Below are positions 24,611 through 34,598 of a stretch of 64,000 bases of DNA, piece by piece. The DNA comes from Photobacterium toruni. GTDB taxonomy: Bacteria; Pseudomonadota; Gammaproteobacteria; Enterobacterales; Vibrionaceae. The notes beneath the pieces were generated by a model that was given only the letters and a program-made list of their open reading frames with translations, was not told the origin of the DNA and ran no database searches. The stretch spans positions 868,001-932,000 of the forward strand of contig NZ_AP024855.1 of NCBI RefSeq assembly GCF_024529955.1. Direction: 5' to 3'. Position 1 is the first letter of the stretch. Every line of letters begins with the position of its first letter. The translations under genes and the position numbers were made by a program.

Positions 24611-25303
24611 AATATAGACTCATAAATATGGCTAGATATGACTATTAATCAATAAATAATAATTAATTTATAGTGCCATGATCAATTATTGAGTAAGTAA
24701 CTGGGCTAAAAAGTAAAATTTGTGGAGTGACACGAAATTATTATTATGTGAACCTTATCAATAACCTATCAACGATAGATATTAAGCTGTATTGAATTGG
24801 CAATTTAAGGCTATTACTGTGTAGTTTGTTAGTCGGCAATGATATGTTGTAGGGGTATTTAAAATATTAGGAATATATTTTATCTTATTTAGTAATAGGT
24901 TAGCTTTTTTTTCGTCTTTTAATTAACGAAATAACGATAGATCTCACAAAAAAAAGATAATGGGTGTTGTCAAAAAGGAAAAAAATAATTATATTTACTA
25001 GGTTGATACAGATTGTTGGGTGACAGTTATTTTAAAAATCAGAAAGTCTTAGATTATTTTCTTTCCTAAATTATCCTGCCATAAAGTCTTATCACAGTAA
25101 TATTTATTGATAATGGAACTTATAATTAAGAGTTGTTGTCATAGATAAATACACATAAAAGATAGTGTTTATAATAATTTAATTATCATGTCATTTTAAT
25201 GTCATATAGTATTGATTAGATAGAACACGAATAGTCGAGTAAGAACGGTATTAATATACAGTGATATCAACCTTGCTCATTGGGAAAAAATGAGAGGTTT
25301 ATA
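24611..25303. other. Long AT-rich region without a gene
   Basis: About 690 bases. I found no ORF with a plausible start. A/T runs are dense (for example around 24900-24990). The right edge carries GAGAGG ahead of the 22-codon ORF. It may contain an unrecognised small RNA, but no terminator-like hairpin stands out. Confidence 0.4.
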
Positions 25304-25372
25304 ATGAAAACACGTAGTCGTAGACAGTGGTTTTACCATAAGAATCAAACAACTAAAGCCGTAAACGCTTAA
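25304..25372 (+). CDS. Possible 22-aa basic peptide
   Basis: ATG with GAGAGG nine bases upstream opens 22 codons (MKTRSRRQWFYHKNQ...) ending in TAA. The same frame continues for 44 codons after the TAA, through ATG 25409, to TAA at 25505-25507. The whole could be a 67-codon gene broken by a nonsense change, or a peptide followed by a second short ORF. Not recognised. Confidence 0.35.
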   Translation: MKTRSRRQWFYHKNQTTKAVNA

Positions 25373-25482
25373 GTTGGAGATAAACGTTTCTTTGTAAAAA
25401 ATAAAGAAATGAATGCACTTAATTATCCTCTAATTGAGTGTTTGTTGAAGATTGTTTATAACAAAGATCAATCGCAAAGTAG

Positions 25483-25518
25483 CCAGAAATATATATTTAC
25501 GTTATAAAATTTCTGGCT
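25483..25518 (+). terminator. Hairpin after the small ORF
   Basis: AGCCAGAAAT pairs perfectly with ATTTCTGGCT over a 16-base loop. It overlaps the end of the possible downstream ORF and has only a weak T-rich tail. Confidence 0.5.
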
Positions 25519-25637
25519 AACTTATACTATTTTATTCCGCGAACTTATTAAAAATATTATTTAAACGCTACACATAAAAGGCAATCGTTTGCTTTGGTGT
25601 TGTATCGTATCTTATTAAGTTTATTGCTATATTTTTA

Positions 25638-26180
25638 CTATCGATATAAAAAACCGCCGAGAGTGATATCATCTGGAATTGTTGTTAGTGGCATATTCCC
25701 AATATAAATATTACCGTCAACGACTAATTTATTCGGTAAAGTAAGGATGTTACTATTTTGGAGTAACAAATTGCCTTTTACATAAAGATTATCAGGTAGT
25801 TTTTTAAGTTGAGTATGAGCAACACTAAGATCGCCGAGGACCCGTAGACCGAAATTAAGTTCTTTTATCTTAGAATAAGCAAGGTTGATATACCCGTCGA
25901 CTTTTAACGCTAGCGGTAGGTATTCAATATTGCTATAGGCTAAATTAAGATTCCCCTTCACGGTAAGACTTAAAGGTAACATGCTAATACGGCTATTTTC
26001 GAGATTAAGATGACCGTTAACGATTAGGGGATCGGGTAGACGAATATTACCGCTGTATTTTAATGAAATATTACCATAGCTATCTTGATAATTAAGTAAA
26101 TGGATTGGAGTGAGTGCTAACACTGGCTGTGCTATAACGAGTAATAATATAAAGCATAAGCATTGTTTAAAAATACGCAT
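25638..26180 (-). CDS. Exported protein with leucine-rich-like repeats
   Basis: 180 aa from ATG 26180, where a signal peptide begins (MRIFKQCLCFILLLVIAQPVLA); the longer frame to 26300 would bury it. The mature part is made of about six repeats of 20-21 residues with the pattern LxVxGxLxLxxSxIxxLPxxL, the shape of a short leucine-rich or related solenoid. Predicted secreted or periplasmic. Repeat solenoids often bind proteins; the partner is unknown. It is divergent from the GreA/B-like gene. Confidence 0.6.
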   Translation of the reverse strand: MRIFKQCLCFILLLVIAQPVLALTPIHLLNYQDSYGNISLKYSGNIRLPDPLIVNGHLNLENSRISMLPLSLTVKGNLNLAYSNIEYLPLALKVDGYINLAYSKIKELNFGLRVLGDLSVAHTQLKKLPDNLYVKGNLLLQNSNILTLPNKLVVDGNIYIGNMPLTTIPDDITLGGFLYR

Positions 26181-26345
26181 ATTGATAGATATAGTTATTT
26201 TAATGATGATAAGTACTTGTATCGGGTAGTATCGATATTTCTTGAGCCCTAGATGCGTATTTATGAAACGAGTGAGTACTGTTTTTGTTTGTCTCTTCAT
26301 TCAATGTATAATCAGCGCCCATTTGGCTAAGTTGGTTAATCGGTG

Positions 26346-26828
26346 ATGAATAAAGATGTGTTACTTGAACGTATTCAAGAACAGTTAGAGCAAACGTTAC
26401 AAATAGCAACGGAAGCGGCAATGCGTGCCTATAATACTGCAACAGATGATGAAAATGTTGCTGAAAATAAATATGACACCTTTGCATTAGAAGCATCTTA
26501 TCTTGCCCATGGTCAAGCACAGCGAGTTGCTGAATGTAAGGCTGATATTAGTGCTTATCAGCATTTATTGGTAAAAATGCCGACGCAACAAAAAACAGTC
26601 GTTGTTGGGCATTTAATCTCTTTAGAAGATCAATTTGGTGATCCTAAATCAGTTTTTTTAGGTCCTGCTGCTGGAGGGTTAAAATTTATCATTGACGGTG
26701 AAGCGGTGATCACTGTTACGCCAAGCTCTCCATTTGGTGAAGCATTACTTGGCTGTGAAATTGATGAGGAAGTCAATGTTCATATAGGCGGTAATATCAT
26801 TGGGTTCGATGTCATCAATATTGAATAA
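26346..26828 (+). CDS. GreA/GreB-like C-terminal domain protein
   Basis: 160 aa. The N-terminal 75 residues are helical and could form the coiled coil of a Gre-like factor, including the stretch AMRAYNTATDDENVAENKYDT. The C-terminal part has VVGHLISLED and the GEALLGCEIDEEV segment, as in the FKBP-like Gre domain (SPxGxALLGxxxGD). Such proteins bind the RNA polymerase secondary channel; whether this one does is inference. Start taken at ATG 26346. It is convergent with the LysR gene, 12 bases apart. Confidence 0.7.
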   Translation: MNKDVLLERIQEQLEQTLQIATEAAMRAYNTATDDENVAENKYDTFALEASYLAHGQAQRVAECKADISAYQHLLVKMPTQQKTVVVGHLISLEDQFGDPKSVFLGPAAGGLKFIIDGEAVITVTPSSPFGEALLGCEIDEEVNVHIGGNIIGFDVINIE

Positions 26829-26840
26829 TGCTATTTGAGT

Positions 26841-27746
26841 TTATTGAAACTGATCTCGATGGTGTTGATAATAATGATATAAATGCTCTATGAATAATTT
26901 TACTTTAGTCGGTTGTTGCTTGGTATAAGGATATACCGCATAAATTCCTAATGATTTAGCAACGGACATTGTTAGAACTTCAACCAATGTACCTTGAGCG
27001 AGATCTTGAGCCACTAATACTTTTGGTACATAGATTAAGCCTTGACCATGTAAGGCTGCACCGCGCAGTGCCGTTGCATTATTTGTTGTAAAATTACCGT
27101 GAACGTCAATTGTACGGATACCTAATTTATCATTGACTAACCATGCATTTGCTCCTGTTTCTTGAAAGCTATAACAGAGGCAGTTATGGTCGCTTAATTG
27201 TTCAGTATCAAGCGGTATTCCCTGTTTATTAAGATAGGCTGGTGAACCACATATAACCCAGCGAGCTTTAACCAATTGACGAGCAATAAAGCTTGAATCA
27301 GGCATCGCTCCTGTACGAATTGCTAAATCAAACCCTTCTTGTACCAAATCAATAAAACGATTATCTAAATCCATTTCAATATGAATATCGGGATATTTCT
27401 CACTAAAAGCGGCAATGGCCTCTGGCAAAATAAGTTCACCAGAAATAGTGGGAACGGTTAGGCGAATCGTGCCGGTTAAACTCTCACCTAATCCACTCAT
27501 CGCATTATTTGCACTTTGGACAGCGTTATAAACAGCTTTTGCATGATAATAAAAGACTTCACCAGCTTCGGTTAGAGTCAATTTACGCGTGGTACGGTAT
27601 ATAAGTTGTACGCCTAATGCTGTTTCTAATCCGGTTATGCGTTTACTGACAACAGATTTAGTTAAGCCTACATGATCTGCAGCTTTAGAAAATGAACCGG
27701 TTTCAATGAGATGGTAGAACAATAATAAATTTTTAGTGGTTTGCAT
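26841..27746 (-). CDS. LysR family regulator next to D-lactate dehydrogenase
   Basis: 301 aa. N-terminal winged helix-turn-helix (residues 3-60: SFSKAADHVGLTKSVVSKRITGLE) and a periplasmic-binding-type effector domain from about residue 90. It lies divergent from the dehydrogenase gene with 129 bases between, the usual setting for a LysR regulator of that gene. Lactate or a related hydroxy acid may be the effector; that is inference from the neighbour. Confidence 0.85.
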   Translation of the reverse strand: MQTTKNLLLFYHLIETGSFSKAADHVGLTKSVVSKRITGLETALGVQLIYRTTRKLTLTEAGEVFYYHAKAVYNAVQSANNAMSGLGESLTGTIRLTVPTISGELILPEAIAAFSEKYPDIHIEMDLDNRFIDLVQEGFDLAIRTGAMPDSSFIARQLVKARWVICGSPAYLNKQGIPLDTEQLSDHNCLCYSFQETGANAWLVNDKLGIRTIDVHGNFTTNNATALRGAALHGQGLIYVPKVLVAQDLAQGTLVEVLTMSVAKSLGIYAVYPYTKQQPTKVKLFIEHLYHYYQHHRDQFQ

Positions 27747-27875
27747 TAGTATAGTTTTTGCAACAGAGATGTGAATTAATCAATATATATTAACTATACC
27801 TATCGCAGTAATATTATTCATCCCTTATTAAAATTATAAATATACATTTTATACTTATGATGACTACATGGAGTA

Positions 27876-30710
27876 ATGATGCAACCTGCTTATTTGAACT
27901 TAATAGAACAATTACGCCAACAAATTGATGAAAAAAGAATTATTACTGATCCAACATTAACGTTGGCATACGGTACTGATGCCAGTTTTTACCGTTTGTT
28001 ACCGCAATTAGTTCTACAACTTGACACACTTGATGAAGTTATTTTTGCGATAAAAACGTGTTATGCATGTCAGATTCCGATGACTTTTCGTGCCGCAGGT
28101 ACAAGCCTTTCTGGTCAAGCACAATCAGATTCCGTTCTAATCACGTTAACTCGACGTTGGCGCGACTATAAAGTACTTAATGATGGTGCTCAAATTTGGT
28201 TACAACCAGGGATCATAGGTGCTGAGGCGAATAGTATTTTAGCACCATTTGGTCGTAAAATTGGCCCCGATCCTGGCTCTATCAATAGCTGTAAAATTGG
28301 GGGTATTGTTGCTAATAATGCGTCAGGCATGTGCTGTGGTACTTCTCAAAATAGCTACCGTACTATTGCGGGAATGACCGTGGTATTAGCTGATGGTACT
28401 TTACTTAATACGTTAGATAGAGATAGTGTTGCCACGTTTAAGAATAGCCATGCTGAGATGCTCTCAGAATTGATGTTATTAGTGAATAAGTGTCAGGTTG
28501 ATGATGTATTAGCCGATAAGATCCGTCATAAATACCGGTTAAAAAATACCACAGGTTATAGTTTAAATGCGCTGGTGGATTTTGATGATCCAATTGATGT
28601 ATTACAACATTTATTCATTGGCTCTGAAGGAACATTGGGCTTTATTGCAGATGTCACTTATAACACGGTGATTAATCATGCTTTTAAAGCTTCTGGATTG
28701 TTTGTTTTTGCTGATATTGAACAGACGTGCCTTGCTGTTAGCCAATTAAGTAAAACACGAGTTGCAGCCGTTGAGTTAATGGATAGCCGTTCATTAGCAT
28801 CTGTTGCTGAAAAGCCAGGAATGCCAAGTTTTATCGCTCAACTGGGCCTTGATGGTAACACTGAAGCGGCAGCATTATTAATTGAAATTCATGCTGAAGA
28901 TGAGCCAGAATTACAGCATCAAGCGGAAGAATTGCAACAGATAATCAATGCATTTTTACCAATTGAGCAAGTCGATTTTAGCCGTGATGCGAAAGTATGT
29001 GAGCAGTTATGGGGCATTCGTAAAGAGTTGTTTCCAGCCGTTGGTGCAGTACGAGAAAGTGGCACTACCGTTATTATTGAAGATGTTGCATTTCCTATAG
29101 AGCAATTAGCGCCTGCGGTACGAGATTTACAAACACTATTTACTCAATTTAATTATACTGAAGCCATTATTTTTGGGCATGCCTTAGCGGGAAATTTACA
29201 TTTTGTCTTTACTCAAGCATTTGATACTCAACCTGAAATCGAGCGTTACAGTGCATTTATGGATGCGGTGGCTCAACTTGTAGCTGTTGATTACCAAGGA
29301 TCATTAAAAGCAGAGCATGGTACTGGTCGTAATATGGCACCGTTTATTGAACTTGAATGGGGTCATGACGGTTATCAGCTAATGCTTGCAATTAAAGCCA
29401 TTTTTGATACTCGCGGGGTATTAAATCCTGGCGTTATTATTAATGCCGATGAAAAAGCTCATATTAAAAATTTAAAAGCAATGCCTGTTGCCGATGAGCT
29501 TATTGATAAATGTGTTGAATGTGGTTTTTGTGAGCCTGTGTGTCCATCTCGTAATTTATCGTTAACACCACGTCAGCGTAATACGGTGTTTCGTGAGATA
29601 TCACGCTTGCGCCGTAGTAATGAAGATCCTGCGGGCTTAGCGGCAATGGAAAAAACCTATCGTTATTATGGGTTAGATACTTGTGCTGCAACGGGTCTAT
29701 GCGCTGAACGTTGTCCTGTTGGAATTAATATGGGTGATTTAGTGCGTAAGTTACGTCAAAATCATACTGAAAAAGCGAAGAAAATTGCTTCATGGACAGG
29801 AGAACATTTTGCAACGGTTACAGCTTCTGCAAAAGCAGGGTTAACTGTAGCAAGTAAGATGCATCAAGTTTTGGGCACGAATCGAATGCGTAAGTTAACT
29901 CAAACAGCTTACCAACTTTCAGGACATAAGGTACCGCAATGGACACCACATATGCCTTTACCTGCCGCTAAAATAATCACACCTGTTATTAGTGGAATAA
30001 CCAAAGAGCGGGTGGTGTATTTCCCAAGTTGCTCTGCTCGAAATATGGGGGTTGAGGCACAGGCAAAAGATAAACGTCCATTGGCTGAGGTGACAATTTC
30101 TTTATTAGAAAAAGCAGGATATGAAGTGATATTACCTGCGGGTTTAAATAATTTATGTTGCGGTATGCCTTATACGAGTAAAGGCTTTCCGGAAACAGCT
30201 CAAGTAAAAGCAAAACAATTAGAACAAGAATTATGGCTATCTTCTTGCCAAGGACACTATCCAATATTGATGGATACCAGCCCATGTTCAAGTACCAGTA
30301 AGCAGCATTTACGCCAAGATCTTACTATTTATGAACCGTTTAAATTTGTGGCTGATTTTGTATTGCCAAGGTTGATGATTACACCGCAGCAAGCGCCGGT
30401 AATGTTGCATATTACCTGTACATCTCGTCGCCAAGGGTTAGCGGCCATTATTGAACAGGTAACAAGAGCATGTGCGACCCAGGTCATTATTCCTGACGAT
30501 ATTACTTGTTGCGGTTTTGCAGGTGATAAAGGTTTTACGAAACCAGAACTTAATGCGAGCGCGTTGGCACCATTAAAAGCACAAGTGCCAGTGGGTTGTA
30601 GTGAAGGATATTCAAACAGTCGAACCTGTGAGATAGGTTTATCCGAACATAGCGGGATTGAGTATCGTTCGATATTGTATCTAGTCGATAAAGTGAGTCA
30701 TCGTTACTAA
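27876..30710 (+). CDS. FAD/Fe-S D-lactate dehydrogenase (Dld-II type)
   Basis: 944 aa. Residues 20-500 are a PCMH-type FAD-binding oxidoreductase (FRAAGTSLSGQ, GPDPGSINSCKIGGIVANNASGM). From residue 546 come two 4Fe-4S motifs (CVECGFCEPVCP, and CAATGLCAERCP). Two CCG cysteine motifs follow near 761 and 877. This architecture is that of Dld-II of Shewanella and related respiratory D-lactate dehydrogenases that feed electrons to quinone. The shorter length than YdiJ argues against that homolog. Two ATGs in a row with GGAG upstream mark the start. A terminator follows. Confidence 0.85.
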   Translation: MMQPAYLNLIEQLRQQIDEKRIITDPTLTLAYGTDASFYRLLPQLVLQLDTLDEVIFAIKTCYACQIPMTFRAAGTSLSGQAQSDSVLITLTRRWRDYKVLNDGAQIWLQPGIIGAEANSILAPFGRKIGPDPGSINSCKIGGIVANNASGMCCGTSQNSYRTIAGMTVVLADGTLLNTLDRDSVATFKNSHAEMLSELMLLVNKCQVDDVLADKIRHKYRLKNTTGYSLNALVDFDDPIDVLQHLFIGSEGTLGFIADVTYNTVINHAFKASGLFVFADIEQTCLAVSQLSKTRVAAVELMDSRSLASVAEKPGMPSFIAQLGLDGNTEAAALLIEIHAEDEPELQHQAEELQQIINAFLPIEQVDFSRDAKVCEQLWGIRKELFPAVGAVRESGTTVIIEDVAFPIEQLAPAVRDLQTLFTQFNYTEAIIFGHALAGNLHFVFTQAFDTQPEIERYSAFMDAVAQLVAVDYQGSLKAEHGTGRNMAPFIELEWGHDGYQLMLAIKAIFDTRGVLNPGVIINADEKAHIKNLKAMPVADELIDKCVECGFCEPVCPSRNLSLTPRQRNTVFREISRLRRSNEDPAGLAAMEKTYRYYGLDTCAATGLCAERCPVGINMGDLVRKLRQNHTEKAKKIASWTGEHFATVTASAKAGLTVASKMHQVLGTNRMRKLTQTAYQLSGHKVPQWTPHMPLPAAKIITPVISGITKERVVYFPSCSARNMGVEAQAKDKRPLAEVTISLLEKAGYEVILPAGLNNLCCGMPYTSKGFPETAQVKAKQLEQELWLSSCQGHYPILMDTSPCSSTSKQHLRQDLTIYEPFKFVADFVLPRLMITPQQAPVMLHITCTSRRQGLAAIIEQVTRACATQVIIPDDITCCGFAGDKGFTKPELNASALAPLKAQVPVGCSEGYSNSRTCEIGLSEHSGIEYRSILYLVDKVSHRY

Positions 30711-30760
30711 TTATTAATAGACTTATTTTTATTCGTGACGTTATATTTTGTATCTTTATA

Positions 30761-30788
30761 AAACCTCAATAATAATTGAGGTTTTTTT
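30761..30788 (+). terminator. Terminator of the dehydrogenase gene
   Basis: AAACCTCAAT-AAT-AATTGAGGTTTTTTT: ten-base stem with seven T residues. Confidence 0.92.
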
Positions 30789-31238
30789 GTTTATATAGTC
30801 AAACAATCTTGTTTAAGAATAAATATTGTTTATAGCCATTTATCATAAGAAGAATGCTTGAAATCCGATCAAACATAAAAATGAATATTAAGATTTTATA
30901 TTTAAAGTTAAACAATAAAAAACTTAAACATTACTTGATAATGGTCGTTTAGTAAGGTTTTAATGGCTAAATTAATGCTTTTACTCTAATTCATCTCACT
31001 AATAGTTAAAACAATCGATTATTAGAGCTGCATCACAGATTTGTGCACTTGAAAGCCTTGGTTAGCAGGCTTATTATTTGAATATACTCATTAGTGTAGT
31101 TATTTTTATAACAATATATTGGCATTAATATTAATGTGTCGTTGTACTCGTGGTGAGTAAACTAAACATTTTTAGCTAAAATAATATTTATCATCTAGAC
31201 TCAAATTTGGCTATCTATTAGCTAAATAGGATTAATTC
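30789..31238. other. Intergenic region upstream of the efflux operon
   Basis: 450 bases without an ORF of note. It should contain the promoter of the emrA/emrB-like pair. No regulator gene is adjacent, and I see no clear long palindrome. Confidence 0.5.
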
Positions 31239-32285
31239 ATGACAACGACAGATACAGCTCAAATAGAACAATCAACGCCAATAAAAAAATCAAATAGATT
31301 TCGCAATTTACTCCTTTTAATTGTTGTTGCTGCGGGTTTAGGCACTGCAGGATATTTTTATATTCAACATCAAAAAGCATATCCAAGTACTGATGATGCT
31401 TATATTCATGCCAACATCCTTTATGTAGCACCACAAATTAGTGGCAAGGTACTTAATGTAAATGTTAAAAATTATCAACATGTAACTGAAGGTGATTTAT
31501 TAATTAAGATTGATCCTGCGCCTTATGAAATTCAGTTAGAACAAGCAAAAGCGGCTTATGAAGTAGCAACCCAACAAAACAAAGCCACTGATGATGCAAT
31601 TTTAGCGGCCAGTGCAAATGTACGTGCGGCTGATGCAAATTTGGTTGATGTGCAAAAAACATATCACCGTGTAATGGATTTAGTGAATCGTAAATTATTA
31701 CCAGCACAACAAGGTGATGATGTAAAAGCGAAGCTAGCAGGAGCACAAACAACACTTGAAGCTGCTCGTGCAAAAATGTCGCAATTAATTAATCAGCAAG
31801 GTGCGAAAGGCAATGAAGCACCACAGGTAAAACAAGCCGCTGCGGCATTAAGCCAAGCAACATTGAATTTATCTTATACCAATATTTACGCACCATATGA
31901 TGGTGAGTTAGGAAAAATCAGTGTTCGTCCAGGTAGTGTTGTATCTCCAGGGTTGGCGATGATGCCATTAATTGAAGATAACACGGCATGGTTACAAGCA
32001 AATTATAAAGAAAAAGATATTGGTTTACTAAAAAAAGGAATGACTGCGACAGTCGTTTTAGATATGTATCCTAATGTAACTTATCAGGCGCAGGTTGAAG
32101 CGCTTTCTCCAGCAAGTGGTTCGTCTTTCTCATTATTGCCTCCTGAAAATGCCACTGGTAACTGGGTTAAAGTACCACAACGTTTCCCTGTGCGAGTAAA
32201 GTTTACTGATCTGAAAAATAAGCCATTACTTCGTGTTGGTGCCAGTGCTGACGTTACTATTGATACACAATCAGAGACTAACTAA
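31239..32285 (+). CDS. HlyD/EmrA-type membrane fusion protein
   Basis: 348 aa. One N-terminal membrane helix (about 24-42), then a biotinyl-lipoyl-like segment (YIHANILYVAPQISGKVLNVNV), a helical hairpin (about 95-190) and a beta-barrel with NIYAPYDGELGKISVRPGSVV. It links an inner-membrane pump to an outer-membrane channel for drug export. The stop TAA shares its last base with the ATG of the pump gene, so the two are coupled. Confidence 0.9.
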   Translation: MTTTDTAQIEQSTPIKKSNRFRNLLLLIVVAAGLGTAGYFYIQHQKAYPSTDDAYIHANILYVAPQISGKVLNVNVKNYQHVTEGDLLIKIDPAPYEIQLEQAKAAYEVATQQNKATDDAILAASANVRAADANLVDVQKTYHRVMDLVNRKLLPAQQGDDVKAKLAGAQTTLEAARAKMSQLINQQGAKGNEAPQVKQAAAALSQATLNLSYTNIYAPYDGELGKISVRPGSVVSPGLAMMPLIEDNTAWLQANYKEKDIGLLKKGMTATVVLDMYPNVTYQAQVEALSPASGSSFSLLPPENATGNWVKVPQRFPVRVKFTDLKNKPLLRVGASADVTIDTQSETN

Positions 32286-33796
32286 TGAGTGGGCTAGTTA
32301 CACCAGCTAACCGTTTATGGATCACCTTTGCCGTTATGTTATCAGCGATCATGGTATTGCTAGATATGACGATTGCCAACGTTGCACTACCGCATATGAT
32401 GGGGGCATTAGGGGTTACATCTGAGCAGGTGACGTGGGTACTTACTTCCTACTCAATGGCTGAAGCGATTTGTATTCCTCTTGCCAGTTATTTTGCACTT
32501 AAGTTTGGTGTACGTAGATTATTGATCGTATCTGTTATCGGTTTTATTGTGACTTCAGCTTTGTGTGGTCAAGCTGATAGCCTTACTGAAATGGTTACTT
32601 TTCGTATTATGCAAGGTGCTTTTGGTGCGTCAGTTATTCCATTAGCACAATCTACGATGGTTCAAATTTACCCTGCAGATCAGCGCGGTAAAGCAATGGC
32701 GTTATTTAGCGTAGGTATTTTGTTAGGGCCAATTTTAGGTCCGACTGTCGGTGGTATTATCACTGAAAATATGGACTGGCGCTGGATTTTTTACGTTAAC
32801 GTACCTGTAGGTGCATTGTGTCTAACATTGGTTTATCTCTTCGTTAAAATTGATGGAAAAGGCGAAACAAAGTTAGATTGGCCGTTAGTGATTGGTATGG
32901 CCATTGGTATTGGTCTCTTGCAGATGGTACTTGATAGAGGTAATGAAGAGGGATGGTTTGAATCTAACTTTATTCTTTTTTCATTGATTATCAGTGCAGT
33001 TGCTTGGATATTCTTTATTGTGCGTTCGTGGCGTACAAAGGGAGATATCGCACCGATGTGGTTGTTAAAAGACCGCAATCTTGCAGTGTCATGTTTGATC
33101 ATGGCTGGTTTTTCTATGGGACTGTTTGGTATAACTCAACTTCAACCAATGATGTTGGAACAATTACTAAACTACCCAGTTGAAACTACTGGTTTTGTCA
33201 TGGCTCCGCGAGGATTAGCCTCCGCTATTGTATTGCTCGTTATGGCGCAATACATGGATAGATTAGATCCTCGAATGTTGGTCGCGGTAGGGCTAGGCTT
33301 TAATATTTTTGGTACCTACTTAATGATGCAGTACTCAATGAATATTAATTTCTATTGGGTTCTTGTACCGTCAATCATTCAAGGAATGGGAATGGGATTA
33401 GTATTTGCACCGTTGAGTCAAATGGCTTATCGCACCTTAGAGGCAAAATACGCTGTTGGTGGTGCGGTGATGTACAATCTCTGCCGAACTATTGGTAGTT
33501 CATTTGGTATTTCAATTGTAAATACGTATTTTAGCCGTACGCAACAACGTGAGTGGCATGCGTTAGGTGCTGATATTACTGCAACTAATCCAATATTGCA
33601 GCAGCAGGCGATGCAGCATCATACGACAGTTACTGATCCTAACTTTATCGCTCAAATAAGTGCATTATTACATCAGCAATCAACGCTATTAGCGTTTGTA
33701 TATACGTTTGGTTTTTTGATGTTTTCTTATGTGGCATTATTGCCATTATTAGCATTGTATCGATTTAAGAAAAAGGCCGTTAGTACACAAGCATAA
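32285..33796 (+). CDS. DHA2 family MFS efflux pump (EmrB-like)
   Basis: 503 aa, 14 membrane helices expected for DHA2 transporters. Motifs seen: LLDMTIANVALPHMMGALG at the start (the D in helix 1), RIMQGAFGASVIPL, and antiporter motif C-like GILLGPILGPTVGGII (about 139-154). It exports toxic compounds by proton antiport together with the upstream adaptor. The second gene of a two-gene operon. Confidence 0.9.
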   Translation: MSGLVTPANRLWITFAVMLSAIMVLLDMTIANVALPHMMGALGVTSEQVTWVLTSYSMAEAICIPLASYFALKFGVRRLLIVSVIGFIVTSALCGQADSLTEMVTFRIMQGAFGASVIPLAQSTMVQIYPADQRGKAMALFSVGILLGPILGPTVGGIITENMDWRWIFYVNVPVGALCLTLVYLFVKIDGKGETKLDWPLVIGMAIGIGLLQMVLDRGNEEGWFESNFILFSLIISAVAWIFFIVRSWRTKGDIAPMWLLKDRNLAVSCLIMAGFSMGLFGITQLQPMMLEQLLNYPVETTGFVMAPRGLASAIVLLVMAQYMDRLDPRMLVAVGLGFNIFGTYLMMQYSMNINFYWVLVPSIIQGMGMGLVFAPLSQMAYRTLEAKYAVGGAVMYNLCRTIGSSFGISIVNTYFSRTQQREWHALGADITATNPILQQQAMQHHTTVTDPNFIAQISALLHQQSTLLAFVYTFGFLMFSYVALLPLLALYRFKKKAVSTQA

Positions 33797-34153
33797 GCTG
33801 TTTTTTATTGATGAGAATCTAATGGTATTCATACGTCGCTAATTTTATTCGTAGTATTATTTTATATAAAATAGCGGCGTGTGGTTATTGATATGTATGC
33901 GTTTTTTTTAGACACTTATAGAGTGCAATCTATAAAAAACTTTACAACCACATCGTTTAATGACAATATGCTCTTACTCTGTAGCCAGAGTTATTGATTG
34001 AGAATTAAGTTAAAGAAAAACCCCTAGAAGCATCTTCGTTATTGTTGTGTAAACTAGTGTTTCCCTTCGCTTTTCATCGTCATATTGAATAATTCGAGCT
34101 GCAGTGCATCGCATTTTGCGATAATTTTAAAGAATTTATATAAGGGACACATC
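33797..34153. other. Intergenic region with cold-shock gene leader
   Basis: 357 bases. The right part is likely the long 5' untranslated leader usual for cspA-type genes, ending in AAGGGA seven bases before the ATG. An in-frame ATG at 34085 would add a poor N-terminal extension and is rejected. Confidence 0.6.
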
Positions 34154-34366
34154 ATGTCTAACAAATCAACTGGTCTAGTAAAGTGGTTTAACGAAGAGAA
34201 AGGTTTTGGTTTCATTACTCAAGACAACGGCGGCGCTGACGTATTCGTTCACTTCCGTGCAATCGCTTCTGAAGGCTTCAAAACTCTTGCTGAAGGCCAG
34301 AAAGTGTCTTTTGAAGTAGAACAAGGCCAAAAAGGTCTTCAAGCTGCAAACGTTGTAGCTCTATAA
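34154..34366 (+). CDS. CspA family cold-shock protein
   Basis: 70 aa. One cold-shock domain with RNP1 (KGFGFI) and RNP2 (VFVHF), the residues that stack on single-stranded nucleic acid. Standard length for an RNA chaperone of this family. Codon use is biased to favoured codons, suggesting high expression. A stem-loop terminator follows closely. The start is fixed by the AAGGGA site and by the family N-terminus ([12 protein letters not shown]). Confidence 0.95.
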
Positions 34367-34393
34367 TTTTATAGTTAATCTATAAAGTTTGAT

Positions 34394-34427
34394 AAAAGCG
34401 TAAATAACATTGTTATTTGCGCTTTTG
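34394..34427 (+). terminator. Terminator of the cold-shock gene
   Basis: AAAAGCGTAAATAAC pairs with GTTATTTGCGCTTTT across a short loop (one bulged base). The stem ends in a T run. Confidence 0.85.
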
Positions 34428-34556
34428 TAGTATCTGGCATTTGTAAATAACACTTTCTGCTTTAGTTCTCTGCGTTAATCGATTTTTTCATACCGTTACA
34501 AGTCATATCCTTTTCATTATATTTATCCCATTCATACCTAAAGATCTTATATTTTG

Positions 34557-34598
34557 TCTCTTACTCTCTTACTCTCTTACTCTCTTACTCTCTTACTC
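34557..34598 (+). repeat. 8-bp tandem repeat (TTACTCTC, about five copies)
   Basis: TTACTCTC is repeated about five times without change. Such an 8-base array can change copy number by slipped-strand mispairing. It lies in a region without a supported gene; an 8-bp unit would shift the frame of any coding sequence crossing it. Confidence 0.9.
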
